NCBI GenBank assembly: GCA_950097015.1
Contig: CATNEN010000001.1
Coordinates: forward strand, 8,303,001-8,367,000
Direction of reading: 5' to 3'
DNA from: Macrostomum hystrix
Taxonomy: Eukaryota; Platyhelminthes; Macrostomidae
Length of the DNA stretch: 64,000 nucleotides
This document shows, piece after piece, positions 11,098 through 22,706 of this stretch. Each line of letters begins with the position of its first letter. Position 1 is the first letter of the stretch. Made by a program: the position numbers and the translations under genes. Under the pieces are notes generated by a model that ran no database searches, was not told where the DNA came from, and worked only from the letters and a program-made list of their open reading frames with translations.

Positions 11098-11580
11098 CAA
11101 TAATACTCCAGTTGACAATGATCCCCTTAGTTGACAATAATCCCACAGTTGACAATGATCCCCGAGTTGACAATGATCCCCCCTTGACAATGATCCCCCA
11201 GTTGACAATGATCCCCCAGTTGACAATTATCTCCCAGTTGACTTTGATCCCCCATTGATGATGATCCCCAGTTGACAATGTTCCCCCAGTTGACCATTAT
11301 TCCCTAGTTGGCAATGATCCCCCAGTTGATGATGATCACCCAGTTCACAATGATCCCCAAGTTCACAATTATCCCCCAGTTGACAATATTCCCCCAGTTG
11401 ACCATTATTCTCTAGTTGGCAATGATCCCCCAGTTGATGATGATCACCCAGTTCACAATGATCCCCAAGTTCACAATTATCCCCCCAGTTGACAATGATC
11501 CCCCAGTTGACAATGATCCTCCAGTTGACAATGATCCCCCAGTTGAAAATTACCCTCCCAGTTTACCATGAACACCCAGT
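11089..11580 (-). repeat. 18-bp array, inverted orientation, block 1
   Basis: Units of AGTTGACAATGATCCCCC, the reverse complement of the 4855-7018 array. They are more diverged, with variants GATGATGATC and TTCACAATG. The array follows the RPA-like remnant without a gap. Confidence 0.9.
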
Positions 11581-11589
11581 CGACGATTA

Positions 11590-11880
11590 TCCCCAGTTCT
11601 GGTTTAGCCATGATTTTAACGCTGGGTTAGCCATGATTCAAACTCTGGTTTTGCCATGATTCAAGCTCTGGTTTAGCCATGATTCAAACTCTGGTTTAGC
11701 AAAAGTGAATTAAAAGTTTCCCCCCTTATTTTCAAAATTAAATAAAAATATGTCGCTTCGCTTCCATCACTACTGACTGACAATTAGTTTAAATGATTTT
11801 ACGCAGTGCAGAGTCGAACCAGGGACACTTCGCCTTGCCTAGCCTAACCTATTCCTAGTGCCTACACATCGGCTACTCCG
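11590..11880 (-). mobile_element. Helitron leader fragment between array blocks
   Basis: Contains reverse-complement 23-bp units (GCCATGATTCAAACTCTGG) and the leader block CCTACACATCGGCTACTCCG that also occurs at about 12660 and, inverted, near 2580. It is a second, partial inverted Helitron copy. Confidence 0.6.
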
Positions 11881-11884
11881 ACTG

Positions 11885-12971
11885 ACATTTACAATGATCC
11901 CGCCCGTTGACAATGATCCCACAGTTGACAATGAACCCCCAGTTGACAATGATCCCCCAGTTGATGATGATCCCCCAGTTGACAATGATCCCCCAGTTGA
12001 CAATGATCATACAGTTGACAATGATCCCCCAGTTGATGATGATCCCCCCGTTGATGATGATCTCCCAGTTGACAATGATCCCGCCCGTTGACAATGATCC
12101 CACAGTTGACAATGATCCCCCAGTTGATGATGATCACCCAGTTGACAATTATCCCCCAGTTTACCATGATCCCCCAGTTGACGATTATCCCCCAGTTTAC
12201 CATGATCCCCATTTTGATGATGACTCCCCAGTTGACGTTGATTTTTCAAACGCTGGGTAAGCCAAGATTCAAACTCAGATTTCGCCATGTTTTAAACCCT
12301 GGTGGGCTATGATTCAAACTCTCGTTTTGCCATGATTCAGACTCTGGTTGACTATGATTCAAACTCTGGTTGGCTATGATTCAAACTCTGGTTTTGCCAT
12401 TATTCAGACTCTGGTTTAGCCATGATTCAGACTCTGCTTTAGCCATGATTCAGACTCTGGTTTAGCCATGATTCAAACTCTGGTTTAGCCATGATTCAAA
12501 CTCTGGTTTAGCCGGTGTGCTATGATTATGATATTTTAATTACGAAATGAAAAAAATAAATTAAAATAGTCTTCAATCACTACTGGCTGAAAATTAGTCT
12601 AAATGATGATTTGACGCAATGCAGAATCGAACCCTAGCCTAGCCTAACCTATTCCTAGTGCCTACACATCGGCTATTCCGACTGTTGGTTAGTGGGTGCA
12701 AAAATCTGCCTTATAAAATGAATTCTCAAAGACCTGGCTTTGCACAATGAAGTAAGAAAATAGAGTACACTCAGTCTCGCGGTTGGTTGTGTAAATTTAT
12801 TTCCAATTTGTCTCCAGAGTGCAGGCTTCAAATTCAATCAGCTAGGGGTTGTTGCGCAATTTGACGATGCAATTCTAATTCAGTGGCAGTGAGTAAAATT
12901 CTCAATAGTCCAAGATTCTCAATAGTTACAACCAACCAAGCAAGCAAGCATTTCATTTTTAGTATAGTGGA
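11885..12971 (-). mobile_element. inverted non-autonomous Helitron copy
   Basis: Read on the minus strand it starts at 12971 with TCCACTATACTAAAAATG. It repeats the leader of the 2136 copy almost base for base: TTAGAATTGCATCGTCAAAT, then the block around CAACAGTCGGAATAGCCG. It then runs through a short 23-bp array (12520-12260) and an 18-bp array (12240-11885). Part of the leader holding the CTCCCGAACGG motif is missing here. The 3' end is not seen; it runs into the fragment at 11590-11880. Confidence 0.65.
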
Positions 12972-13000
12972 CTAGCAAGTTTTGCCCCCCTCCGGGGAGC
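12972..13000 (-). mobile_element. Helitron 3' terminus, third (minus strand)
   Basis: On the minus strand: hairpin GCTCCCC-GGA-GGGGGGC (13000-12984), AAAACTTG, then CTAG (12975-12972). It abuts the 5' TC of the next minus-strand copy. It lies downstream of the minus-strand helicase at 14135-16384 and is the likely 3' end of that autonomous element. Confidence 0.65.
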
Positions 13001-14134
13001 ACAAATATTTTTAATTCGTGCAGTGTATACTTTTTAGCAGCTGTATTTTTTTAAGCTACAATGATGGATGGAGGATGGAATGGAGGATAGCAATTTAGCC
13101 CCCCGTAGGGGGGCACATTTTACAACATGGTGTAAATAGCAATTCAGTGATTTGAGCTAGCAGTATACAATTCGTACTCAATTGTGTTAAAGTACGAAAG
13201 CTAGGCCTTTTGACATTGATAGCTTTCAGCAAAATTTTATTCAATTCCCTCTCGTCGTGACTCAGAAGCGGACAGTCGCATGGCTGCTTTAGGTAAAAAC
13301 CGATTGACGTTGACAACATTGACAAAACATCAACATTGACAAATGATTCAAAAAATCGATGCAAGTGGATAGCAACGTAATTGTTTATAATGAGGTGCGG
13401 TTCTAGTCATATTTTTTACAACATGCAAACTGTCTGCTTCCGTTTTGCATTGGCGTCTATCCATCAGGGTTTTTTGTTAACCGAGAGGGAGGCCCTTCCC
13501 TGATGCAGCAGCAAGCAAATCATAAATCAGGAACCTTTAAAAAATTCATTTGCGAATTGCGTCCTTGAGATTTGAATAGAAAAATGCTTGCTGCTTAGAG
13601 ACCAAGGCAGTCACCAAGTAGAAAAATAGGCAGATAACATTAAAATAGTATAGAAACAATAGCAAAGTTTACTGAATTGGACTTCGCCGAAAAAACAGCA
13701 CTTTACGAAAAACTGTCCCTTGAAGACGGAAGTCTAAACATTGAAAGTAATTGGAAGCATGTGGGCCAATGAATTCGCTGTCATCGTCGATTGACGGCAT
13801 GTCTGTGCGGACAGGTGTGAAAAAATGTCCGTTAAAGACATAAGTTTATAAACATTGGAAGCATGTGGGCCAACGAATTCGCTGTCATCGTCGATTGACG
13901 ATTAAAACGGGATATTTTTAACGGGCACATTTTAGCTTTGGATTAGGCTTACATTCCATTCCTAAACCCACGTGGAATTGTTTATGAGTAGCGTTTATGA
14001 GCTCCGTTTCCAATTGTACATAATTGCTTCCCAAAAATTCAGCTCTCTGTACGAGAATGAGCTATCCCACTGACATTTACCGCTGATGAAATCAAGGGCA
14101 CTCCAACGATAAGTTTCAGAAACTGTTGGTCAGC
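13001..14134. other. 3' region of the autonomous Helitron; no gene seen
   Basis: Contains a second perfect hairpin (13098-13114, GCCCCCC-GTA-GGGGGGC). It also contains a direct duplication: 13755-13797 and 13856-13900 share TTGGAAGCATGTGGGCCAA and TTCGCTGTCATCGTCGATTG. I see no coding region. Confidence 0.5.
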
Positions 14135-16384
14135 CTAATCTTCAGAAAGCACCTCTGGGTACACAATGTTTCTCGTATTGTTACCGGAAATCCGGATGCG
14201 AACATTGGCTGCATCTTTGGCCCGGGACAGAGCGGTGTACAGCTGGCCGTGGGCGAAGCAGCCTTCCGCCAAGTCGATGCCCACGGTCTCCAGAGACTGG
14301 CCCTGAGCTTTGTGAACCGTCAGGCAGAAGCTGGCCCGGACGGGAAACTGCAGCCTCTTGAAGCACACTGGCAGGTCCGCATTGTTCGGCTGTAGCGGAA
14401 TCCGGGGCAGCAGAATCTCGTCACCAGAGAATTGGCCTGCCGCAACTTTGCACCGCAGCACATTGTCCCCCAGTGCCAGGACAATCAGTCGCGTTCCGTT
14501 GCACAGCCGTGGCGGGTTGATATTTCGCAGAAGCACCACCGGCATGCCCACTTTGAACTTAAGCAGGTGCTTCGGCAAGTTCGGTGCCTCCAATCGGTTG
14601 AGCAGCTCAGGAGGGAAGTGCGTGGCAGAATCCTCATCAGACACGCTGTCGATCGACTTGATCTCCCGCATGCTGCCCGGGAACATGGCCAGGCACTCAT
14701 CGTTGATCGCATCAACGGCCTCGTTATACGGAGCCAAAATTACTCTGCTGGCAAAGTAGGCGTCTCTAGCGTCAGTTGCTTCGAACGAAGGGTAAACGAA
14801 CTCGATCAGGTCCTTCAGGGAGGCACCTGCCGGCATCAGGATCTCAGGCGGAAGCGAAACGTTGCCATCAGAGTCCTCCTCAATAGAACCTGAGCCGATC
14901 TGTGAGGTAAATATTGGTATAAAGCAATCAACTATACTTTCTGTAACTCAAATTAGGAGAAAATTTAGCAAGAGAGTTATATCAAACAAAAGTGCATCAA
15001 AGCAGTGTGTAATTGTAAATAAAAAATTAAGTTTGTGTATTTTTACACCTAAACAAGACGCCTACTAAGAAGCACAAATATACTCTACCAGCTCAGCTCT
15101 AGTCTAGCTACTAAATCCTTGAAAAACGAAAAATGCTCACCTGCATCAGCAACTGCGAGTAACGCTGGCATAACGCAGAAGCGAAACTGCTCTGCAGCCG
15201 AATGTTCCTTTTCAGGCGGTGCCGTCGGAACGATTTCCACAACCTGGACCTGCTAACGCACGCTGCGACGCTGTTTGCCCTGGTTCCATTTTTAACAACT
15301 GGAAGCAACTGACGGAAATCTCCGCTACACACGACGACAATTCCTCCAAATGAAGCATCATTCTTCCGAATGTCTTGCAGAGTCCGGTCCACGGCCTCCA
15401 AGTTGGTCATGGAGACCTCATCCCAGACAATGAGACGCGCGCTCCTGAACACGCCAGCTTGTCGCGACTGGGCACCGACAGAGCAGACGCCTCTTTCTGA
15501 CCTCACCAAACACACCGGAATCTTGAATCTACCAAACAAATATTGCAAGACTTTTAAGTATACGATTTTCACAAAAGTGATTAAATATGCATGATGCCAC
15601 CGATCAATTCATCAACGGAACTCACGCTGAATGCGCCGTCTGTCCTCCCGGCAGCAGTGTGGCTGCAATACCAGACGAAGCGACTGCAATGGCAATTTCG
15701 CACCGGCTGCGCACGAAAGCCAGCAACACCTCTAGCAGAAACGTCTTTCCAGTTCCAGCCGGCGCATCCAGAAAGTGCAGGCCGCCAGAGCCGGTAATCA
15801 CGTCTGCAGTGATGAATTCATACGCAGCTCGCTGCTCGTCAGTCAGCTGTGGCACGCGCATCTCGGCGATCTCGGTCTGTTCGACCGTGTCAGGACCACT
15901 CAGGAATAACTGCAAGCAGGTGCCTCACAGCTCTGGGCATTCGTGACTGCACAGCCTCTGTCAAGCATCTGTGCCAGTGGTCGTCTCGCTGCAGCAAGCC
16001 GAGAGCTATACACGCAGCCCTGGCGTCGTACAGCACGCCATCTACAGTTTGCAGTGCCTCGTAGCTGGTCGGTCCTCGCACGTGCAGCAGCAGGAGGCGG
16101 ATGAAGAAGAGCTCTCCTGCTCTCGGAGATACGGTATACATGCGTGAAATGTTGGTGTTTCGCTTCACTCCCGGATATCCTTCAACATCATCGCCCCGCT
16201 TGGCGCGGCGCCACTCCCTGGCGCTCTGGTGCCAGATGAAGAAGGAAGGCACCTCAGTGTAGAGGAGGCTCCAAGCGAACTCGTCAGTTCGACACAGCTT
16301 AAAGAAAGCGGTTAGCGTTGAATCTCTTGGCGCCGTTGCCCTGGCGCTCGCAGTTGCCTCGTTGAAGTACACCTCGGTGATCGA
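14135..16384 (-). pseudogene. Helitron Pif1-type helicase, C-terminal half, two introns
   Basis: Minus-strand exons encode the C-terminal half of a Helitron Rep-helicase, which unwinds DNA during rolling-circle transposition. 16384-15890 is the pre-helicase region (SFFIWHQSAREWRR, TVDGVLYDARAACIALGLL). 15915-15626 has Walker A DAPAGTGKT and motif Ia ASSGIAATL. 15528-15141 has motif II VWDEVSM and motif III GDFRQLLPVV. 14899-14135 has FKVGMPVVLLRN, VHKAQGQSLE and YTALSRAKD. Introns 15625-15529 (GTGAGT...TAG) and 15140-14900 (GTGAGC...CAG) keep frame. Near 15900 the frame shifts and the usual segment between the pre-helicase region and the helicase is missing. The HUH Rep domain is absent: at about 16385 the sequence changes to BEL/Pao pol. 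The protein is therefore broken, though the helicase core is well preserved. Confidence 0.85.
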
Positions 16385-17927
16385 TTGACTGCAAGAACGC
16401 TGGTCCCTGCTGCCACATTGAATTGTTCACAAGCCTTTCGGGTAGGCAGCCTCTTGATGGAATGTCAGCGGGGTTACTCTCCCCCGGGACATGTTGCCAC
16501 TCGGACACCAAAGAGAGCTTGCGAATCTCTGCGACACGATTCTGAACAAAGACTGGACGAATCCGAGTTTCCTGAGTTATCCACTGCAAAGCATTCATGC
16601 TGTCTGTCCACAAGTGTCTTTTAACTCCAGGAAATTGAGTGGAAACAAAGTCCATCAGCCGAGTCAAAATAAGCGCACCGAGGAGCTCCAGACGCGCAAT
16701 GCTGATGTCTGCTAGAGGAGCGACACGTGATTTGGCCATGATGAGCACAGATGAGGCGCAGCCGTGATCATGGTCCACCACCCGAAGATAAACAGCAGCG
16801 GCGTAGGCACGCTCACTGGCATCAGAGAAGCCATGGAGCTGAATCTCCATGCTGTTGGCCTTGACAGCCTCTGGCATGACGCAGCGCGGAACCTCGAGGT
16901 GAGTCTTCCGGAGCGAGTCAAGCCAGCGGGACCACTGCGACGCAATATCCATCGGTAGCAGCTCATCCCACCCCAGCTTTTGTGCGCACAACTGTTGAAA
17001 TAGCACCTTGACTAGCGTCACTGCTGGGGAGAGGAGGCCAAGTGGATCAAACAGTTTAGCAAGTACTGCTAGCATCGATCGCTTCGTGTGTGGCCGCTCT
17101 GGAATAGAGCTTAGAACTGCCCGAAGGTCAAAATGCAGAGTGTCCTTTGCGGCATCCCACGGAAGCCCCAAGACTTTGCTAGACTTGCTTAGATCATTCT
17201 CAGGTAAACTAGATGTAAACTGCTCCGAGTTTGAGTGCCACTGTCTTAAATTCATTCCAGCTAAACTGAAAATTCGTTTTGACTTTGAGTAGAGTACTCG
17301 TAATTTAGCATCTTCTATGGAGTCGCAGCTAGTGACAAGATTGTCCACGTAAAGATCCTGTTTAAGAGTGTCTGTGACCTCAGGGAAATCTTTTTTGTTA
17401 CATTCGAGGTGGCGCAGGATGGTAGCCCTGAGTATTCCAGGTGAACACGTAAGCCCGAAGGGCAGACGGCAAAATCTGTAGTGAATGACTTCCTGCTGAG
17501 CACCTGACGAACCCTGAGTCCACAGAAAACGAATTGAATCACGATCGGACTCCTCAATGCCGATTTGGAGAAAGGCTTTTTCAATGTCGGCTAGGATAGC
17601 GATCTGCTTCAGCCGAAAACGAATGAGAATTTGCGGTATTTGCGGAAAATTCGTCGGACCAACTTGGAGAAGGTCGTCGATTGAAAAGTCGGCTGAATGA
17701 GTCCTCGCCGACACGTCAAAGACAATGCGGAGCTTCGTACGTTCACTGTCCGCTTTGAAGACGCAGCTGTGTGGGAGATAGTGAGTTATGTTCTGAGAAG
17801 CACCCTCAGAGACTCTCTCGATGATGCCAAACGCTTCTTGCTCAGCGATTATGGCCTCACACTGAGCTAGTTGAGATGGGTTACGTTCCAGGTGACGCCT
17901 AGTTGATTGCAATCGTCGGAGTGACAA
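16385..17927 (-). pseudogene. BEL/Pao retrotransposon reverse transcriptase-RNase H
   Basis: One long minus-strand frame, open for about 510 residues before the junction, encodes BEL/Pao pol. It starts in the connection region (RRLQSTRRHLERNP), passes the RT domain (LRIVFDVSAR, ILADIEKAFLQIGI, CRLPFGLTCSPG) and ends in RNase H (LHGFSDASERAYAAAV, WTDSMNALQW, VPGESNPADIPSRG). The RT active-site box reads YVDN rather than YVDD, so one catalytic aspartate is changed. After GPAFLQS the sequence switches to Helitron coding sequence. Integrase and LTRs are missing. It lies upstream of, and in the same orientation as, the helicase; this is a nested or rearranged junction. The open frame suggests recent arrival. 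Confidence 0.85.
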
Positions 17928-17951
17928 ATCAAATTGATCGTTAAAGACAAT

Positions 17952-18191
17952 TTATTGCTTCCGAAGAGACCAGGGTAACTGGACTGAGTAACGTCCATTC
18001 TGCCTTCCATCCATTCCACACAGCCTTGGGTCTTTGCAGTGAGTGGCTAAGTGACCCTGGCGCAAGTACCTAAAACAGCGAGTGTCGGATGCCAGAAAGG
18101 CTCGTCGCTGATCTAGAGAAGTGACCTTATTGCAGGACTCAGTTGAGTGTGATCCCTTGCAATAGGTGCAGAAGACCTTTGATGTCTTACA
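17952..18191 (-). pseudogene. BEL/Pao gag zinc-knuckle fragment
   Basis: The minus-strand frame encodes CTYCKGSHSTESC, a first CCHC-like knuckle as in BEL gag. The second motif, TRCFRYLRQGHLATHC, has lost a cysteine. It lies just upstream of the pol frame, but protease and the end of gag are deleted. Beyond 18191 the sequence matches the 5' flank of the Hes-like gene units, so the BEL fragment ends there. Confidence 0.65.
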
Positions 18192-18560
18192 GTGACAGTC
18201 ATTTTTTAATTCACACGCTCGCTGCAACGAGCTTTTTTGTGAACTCTAATTATTGAGAGGTCCTCAAAGAATTGTGATATTTTTGTGACTGTCGAGCTGC
18301 TGCTGAATGGCTCAGCTAAGACTCAATCTGCGGCCATAAGCTTCTGCTGCAAGTCTTCGGCCTCATCAACGGTGTCGGCTTTGTCCACTGACGAAGAATC
18401 TAGCCAGTCGATGGACCAGCATCAGCATCAGCATCAGGAGGGAGCCCAGCCTGTGTGGCGTCCTTGGTAACCGGCCCCTGGCAACAGCATGCGGCATTAC
18501 AAGTCAACTTAGTGAATTTGTTTCGTTGTTTTGCTATTCAGTTGTGCTCAGTGCTCACGT
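18192..18560 (+). pseudogene. truncated Hes-like gene copy
   Basis: 18192-18229 matches the far 5' flank of the intact Hes-like units (37664-37701): GACAGTCATTTTTTAATTC, then ACACGCTCG. After about 50 unrelated bases, 18283-18470 matches their 3' coding half, from VELLLNGSAKTQS through SSASSTVSALSTDEESSQS to the stop after VWRPW, and continues into the shared 3' UTR (TAACCGGCCCCTGGCAACAG). The promoter and the basic helix-loop-helix region are deleted. A CATCAG expansion adds a His/Gln run before EGAQPVWRPW, not present in the other copies. It cannot encode a DNA-binding protein. Confidence 0.85.
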
Positions 18561-18720
18561 GCTCATAAATATGTGTGCTCAAGTGCTTATAAATGTGTTC
18601 AGACTGTCAACGCACTTTTATGGCCTTCCGGTTGGTCTTTCTCGACGTGCTTGGTGTCGTTGGAAGACTCTAGAGATGCTCTATCGATTTGCTATTGTTG
18701 TACCTGTGGCTGTGGTAGCG

Positions 18721-19053
18721 TGGCACACACAATTGGTGAAAATAACCAAGACAAGGACGCTAGATTCTGAGAGGATTTATCCGGCCTCAACTCTGATGCT
18801 TCTTCGCAGTGGAACAATCTGGTAGTCAGGCTACAGATTGTCAAGTTCCCTCGTGTTCTACTCAGTAAATAGCGTACCTTAGTCTTTGGGGACTAGGCAC
18901 GAAGCAAAGTTAGAACCAATGCTTAGAAATGCAGTTCCTAACTTTAAAGGCAGATACTAGTCGTAACAGTAACCGCAACCGAAAACACATGAAGAAACGA
19001 GAGACTGAAATGTGCTATCAAAGTAGAGAAAGTGTGCTTCCACAATGCTAACA
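18721..19053 (-). mobile_element. Ty3/gypsy LTR (3' LTR of the adjacent pol)
   Basis: Read on the minus strand it begins TGTTAGCATTGTGG after a G-rich stretch (CCGGGTGG, polypurine-tract-like) that follows the end of integrase. It ends ...CCAATTGTGTGTGCCA, so it has TG...CA ends. A second copy in the same orientation lies at 44486-44844, also right after the end of a pol remnant. The two are clearly related but diverged. Confidence 0.65.
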
Positions 19054-19096
19054 CCACCCGGTGTATTCGTCAGACTGTGCTCTACTTATAGTAGGA

Positions 19097-20390
19097 TCAT
19101 TTGAGCGATATTCTGCCAGTCTTCTTCCGAACCGAAGCGATTGCACCGTGGCGTGCAATATGACTCAGTGCGCAGACAGAGCTGGAACGAGAGAGAAAGA
19201 GGAGGGGGTGGCGAGCGGAGGTGAATGTCGGCCGGATCTTGTAGACTGTCTCGCCTTTGCTCTCGAGCACCACGTAGACCGATTGACGGGGCCGATGAAA
19301 CTTGCTGATCTCGCCGGATTCGATCACCGGGTTGTTAAGTAAGACCAGCTGGCCCGGGCGGAGTGGTTTCGCCTGCAGCCTCTCTTGGTAGTGTTCTTCC
19401 CGCAGCACCTGATACCTCTCGAGCTTGTCCCGGGCGCAGTCAACAGCCTGGTTGATGCGCTCCTGGAACAGTCGGAGATATTCTGGAAGGTCTGCGTATT
19501 CAGCCAGTGCAGTCAACGTGTTGTCCACGGGCAGCCGGTACTCTCGTCCGAAGACCAGGAAGTACGGCGTGTACCCGGTCACAGGATGGACACTGGTGCG
19601 CAACGCGATTAAGCACGCGGGCAGCATCAGGTCCCAATCCCTATGATCCTTTTCCAACAAACACGTGAGCACTGACTTAATCTGGCGATCGCCAGAGTAA
19701 TCTGGCGATTCAGATTCTCAACCTGGCCATTGCTGGCTGGGTTATAGGGGCACGTGTGTGTGTGACAGATTCCGATCAGCTTGCAGAATTCCTCAAACTC
19801 TGCGCTCATGAAGTTCGTCCCCTGGTCCGTGTGCAACCAGGCTGGTGCACCGTACTCGGGAATAAACCGATCTAGCAGCAGTTTGAGCACTGTCTTGGTC
19901 TTCTGGTTCCTCATCGGGTAGGCGAACGGGTACTTCGATGTTGCATCACACAGGGTTAGGATGTACCGATGTCCTCGGGCACTCGGCTGAGACAAAGGCC
20001 CGATCACGTCGGCATGCACCCTTCCCAAGACCTCACACACTGGAAAGTTCTGCGGTGGGACCACCTCCTTTCCGCCTCGACTTACTCTCCAGGCATGTCC
20101 TGCAACGCGCAACGTACCCCGTCGCCTCCGTCCAGAGACCGGGTCTCCAGAACCTGTCTCTCACTCTCTGCACTGTCTTGGACTGGCCGAGATGACCCGC
20201 CAAAGGTGAGTCATGCAAGGCATCAAAGACGCGCGAGTCTAATGCTCTCGGTAGCACCGGTCGCGGCGGCCGGTTTTCATCAAAGTCAATGACGAGTAAC
20301 CCGTCGCGCACTTCCAGCTCCTCAAATGCACCCAGCAGGTCTCTGACCTCCTTCGGCATCTGGAGTCGCTGATCGAACCTGGGCTTTACC
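19097..20390 (-). pseudogene. Ty3/gypsy integrase
   Basis: Three minus-strand frames together cover an integrase, the enzyme that inserts retrotransposon cDNA. The first (ending at 20033) holds the HHCC zinc-binding domain (DALHDSPLAGHLG, VARCRTCLES). The second (to 19627) holds the catalytic core: HADVIGPL, LHTDQGTNF and SNGQVENLNRQ, that is the D, D and E of the DDE triad. The third (19672-19097) holds the C-terminal part (RTSVHPVTGYTPYFLVFGRE, RPGQLVLLNNP). Two frameshifts separate them, near 20040-20110 and 19630-19670, so it is not functional as it stands. The LTR follows directly. Confidence 0.85.
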
Positions 20391-21118
20391 CTTCCTGACA
20401 GCTTCAGTTCCGTCAGGTACCTGATTGCTGGGTCTTGGTGCTGAGCTTCTAGCAACTCGATCTGGCTAACCGGCACCTTCAGGAACTCTGTCACCACTGC
20501 TCTTACCGGAGGCAGCTCTCCACTGTCTTCGTCCTCCTTGTCCTTGGACCCAGGAGCCCTGGCAGCAGGGGGTGTCCTTGACAGGCGAGTCTGGTCGCAA
20601 CGAGTCTGACAACACCCCTCTACCTCTGCTCCCTGTCCCACGGAGAGACCAACAGTGGGCAGGCAAGACTGGCTGTAACGAGCTGACTGCTGATCTTCCT
20701 GACGCGAGGACACTGACACAGCGGGATCTGTCGCTCGCAGGCAGGACTTGCTGCATCGAGCCAGCGACTTCTCCCCTGTTTCTGAGAACTCCTCGACAGC
20801 AGGATTCGGTGTCTGCAGGCAGGACTGGCTGCAACGAGCGGAATCTTCCTCCTCTGTCTCCGGACAAGCCAGAAGCTCTGGATCCGGCGCCTGCAGGCAG
20901 GACTGGCTGCAACGAGCGGGCACCTTTCCCTTTACCTCTGAGCCTTCCGCCACCACCTGAGTCTGCACCTGTGCCTTGGCATCACAGCCCCGCACCCAGT
21001 GCTCCTCCCTTGTGGCTCCCTTGCGGCGGCATCTACAGTCTGCAGGCAGAACTGGCTGCAACGAGCTGACTGCGGAGCCCCGTAGACAGGTGCTTCGCGC
21101 CTGTGCTTCCCATGATCT
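20391..21118 (-). pseudogene. gypsy pol linker with about 40-residue repeats
   Basis: Continuous with the integrase frame. It encodes at least five tandem repeats of about 40 residues, each with ARCSQSCL followed by an acidic or polar spacer, then SGELPPVRAVVTEFLKVP. The same block occurs at 47299-47815 in a second gypsy copy. The usual RT/RNase H is missing: the frame runs into the 18-bp array at about 21120. The function of the Cys-containing repeats is unknown. Confidence 0.6.
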
Positions 21119-21119
21119 C

Positions 21120-21645
21120 CCATTTAATGATGACTCCCCATTGATGATGATCCCCAGTTGACAATGATCCCCCAGTTGATCACCCCGTTGACAATTTTCC
21201 CCCAGTTGACCATGATCCCCAAGTTGACAACGTTCCCCCAGTTGATGATGATCACCCCGTTGACAATGATCCCCAGTTGACAATGAACACACAGTTGACA
21301 ATGATCCCCCATATAATGATGACTCCCCATTGATGATGATTCCCAGTTGACAATGTTCCCCCAGTTGACAATGATCCCCAAGTTGACAACGTTCCCCCAG
21401 TTGATGATGATCACCCAGTTGACAATGATCCCCCAGTTGACAATGATCCCCCAGTTGACAATGATCCCCCAGTTGACAATGATCACCCAGTTGACAATGA
21501 TCCCCCAGTTGACAATGATCACCCAGTTGACAATGATCCCCCCGTTGACCATGATCCCACATTTAATGACTCCCCATTGATGATTATTCCCAGTTGACAA
21601 CGTTCCCCCAGTTGACAATGATCACCCAGTTGACAATGACCATGA
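21120..21645 (-). repeat. 18-bp array, inverted orientation, third block
   Basis: AGTTGACAATGATCCCCC units, with an imperfect duplication of about 190 bp inside (21124-21320 resembles 21305-21480 and 21555-21640). It is followed by a piece of Helitron leader (21650-21740; minus strand AACCGATTTTCACCATTC), as expected for a truncated Helitron. Confidence 0.9.
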
Positions 21646-21649
21646 TCCT

Positions 21650-22690
21650 CGGCTGAATGGTGAAAATCGGTTCAGCAGTTTTTTCTCGTGGAAAATTGAA
21701 CCCAGAAGACACAAGATTTTCATATTTAGTAAATAAGATAGCCAGTATATTTTGTTGTCTTTCAGAAAGTCTTTAAAAGCTTAAATGAAGTAGCTACTTT
21801 GGACTTGTACTTGTACTTTATGCATATGCGGAATTCAATATTAGGTGTGTATCGTAGATGTACAATTGGTTTTAAAAGCGAAGCAAGCCTTTTAGTGAAT
21901 CACTTCCTAATTACAGTAGCTAATAGATGGTCACTGCAGTGACTCTGCGACTCTCGAAAAATATTCGATCACAAGTGAAAGTACTAGCTGAGTCAGCATT
22001 ATGTTTCGCTGCGTAGCTTTCTGGAATTGACTTTCCAATTGCGAAATAAAAGAAATAAGAGTCAACGAAAATGAATTTTGATTTTTTAGCGCATTTATGT
22101 ATAAATAAGTCTGACTGTGTGTGGCTGCTCAATTGCTCGCACAAAGAACGTTTAATTTTGTATAAAAATAGTAAAATGATGCATAGCGGGAGAAAAAATA
22201 AAGACTAGTTATCTGTATATATACATGTCGGAAGTAAGCCATATTATAGGCAGATTGCATCCAAACCGCAATTTTTTTTGTACAATTGAATAGTTGCAGG
22301 GTACTAAATGCAAAGCGAGTGAAGAAGTGTGAGATTGAACAGACTAACAGTATATTACGGAACTAAAAATGGGAAAGCTCAAGGAGCCAATATAAAAGAG
22401 CACACAGGTTTCCTGATAAAGGCACTTAAAGCTCTTCTCTCGTATAAAATGCCTGTTGGACTGTTTCGTCTAATAATTAATAAAAACTTATCTTAATAAT
22501 TATTATATTTTCTTGGTAGCTAGCCTATAGCTAGAAAAGACAGTTACTATAGCAACACTGTTTATTGCAGAGAGCGGCTAGATTGTCTGGCTATGGGAGA
22601 CCGTGTCTAGATTGATTGTTCACGGACGACAATGTAGGCTCTTGGAGATCTGGTGATAGAGATGATCGCAGATAGTGATGGAATATTGTG
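21650..22690. other. intergenic; Helitron leader scrap, dispersed repeat, candidate ETS promoter
   Basis: 21800-21900 and 26800-26905 share GCATATGCGGAATTCAATAT, and AGAGTCAACGAAAAT recurs at 22054 and 26965. TATAAAAG at 22391-22398 could be the core promoter of the ETS gene that follows. 22500-22640 matches the segments before the ETS exons near 32200 and 32880 (GACAGTTACTATAGCAACAC). Confidence 0.45.
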
Positions 22691-22706
22691 CAGTGGAAGT
22701 TGGTAG

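Noticed and set aside
13095-13364. 89-residue minus-strand frame
   Set aside because: No family features; lies between two Helitron hairpins and has no splice or promoter support.
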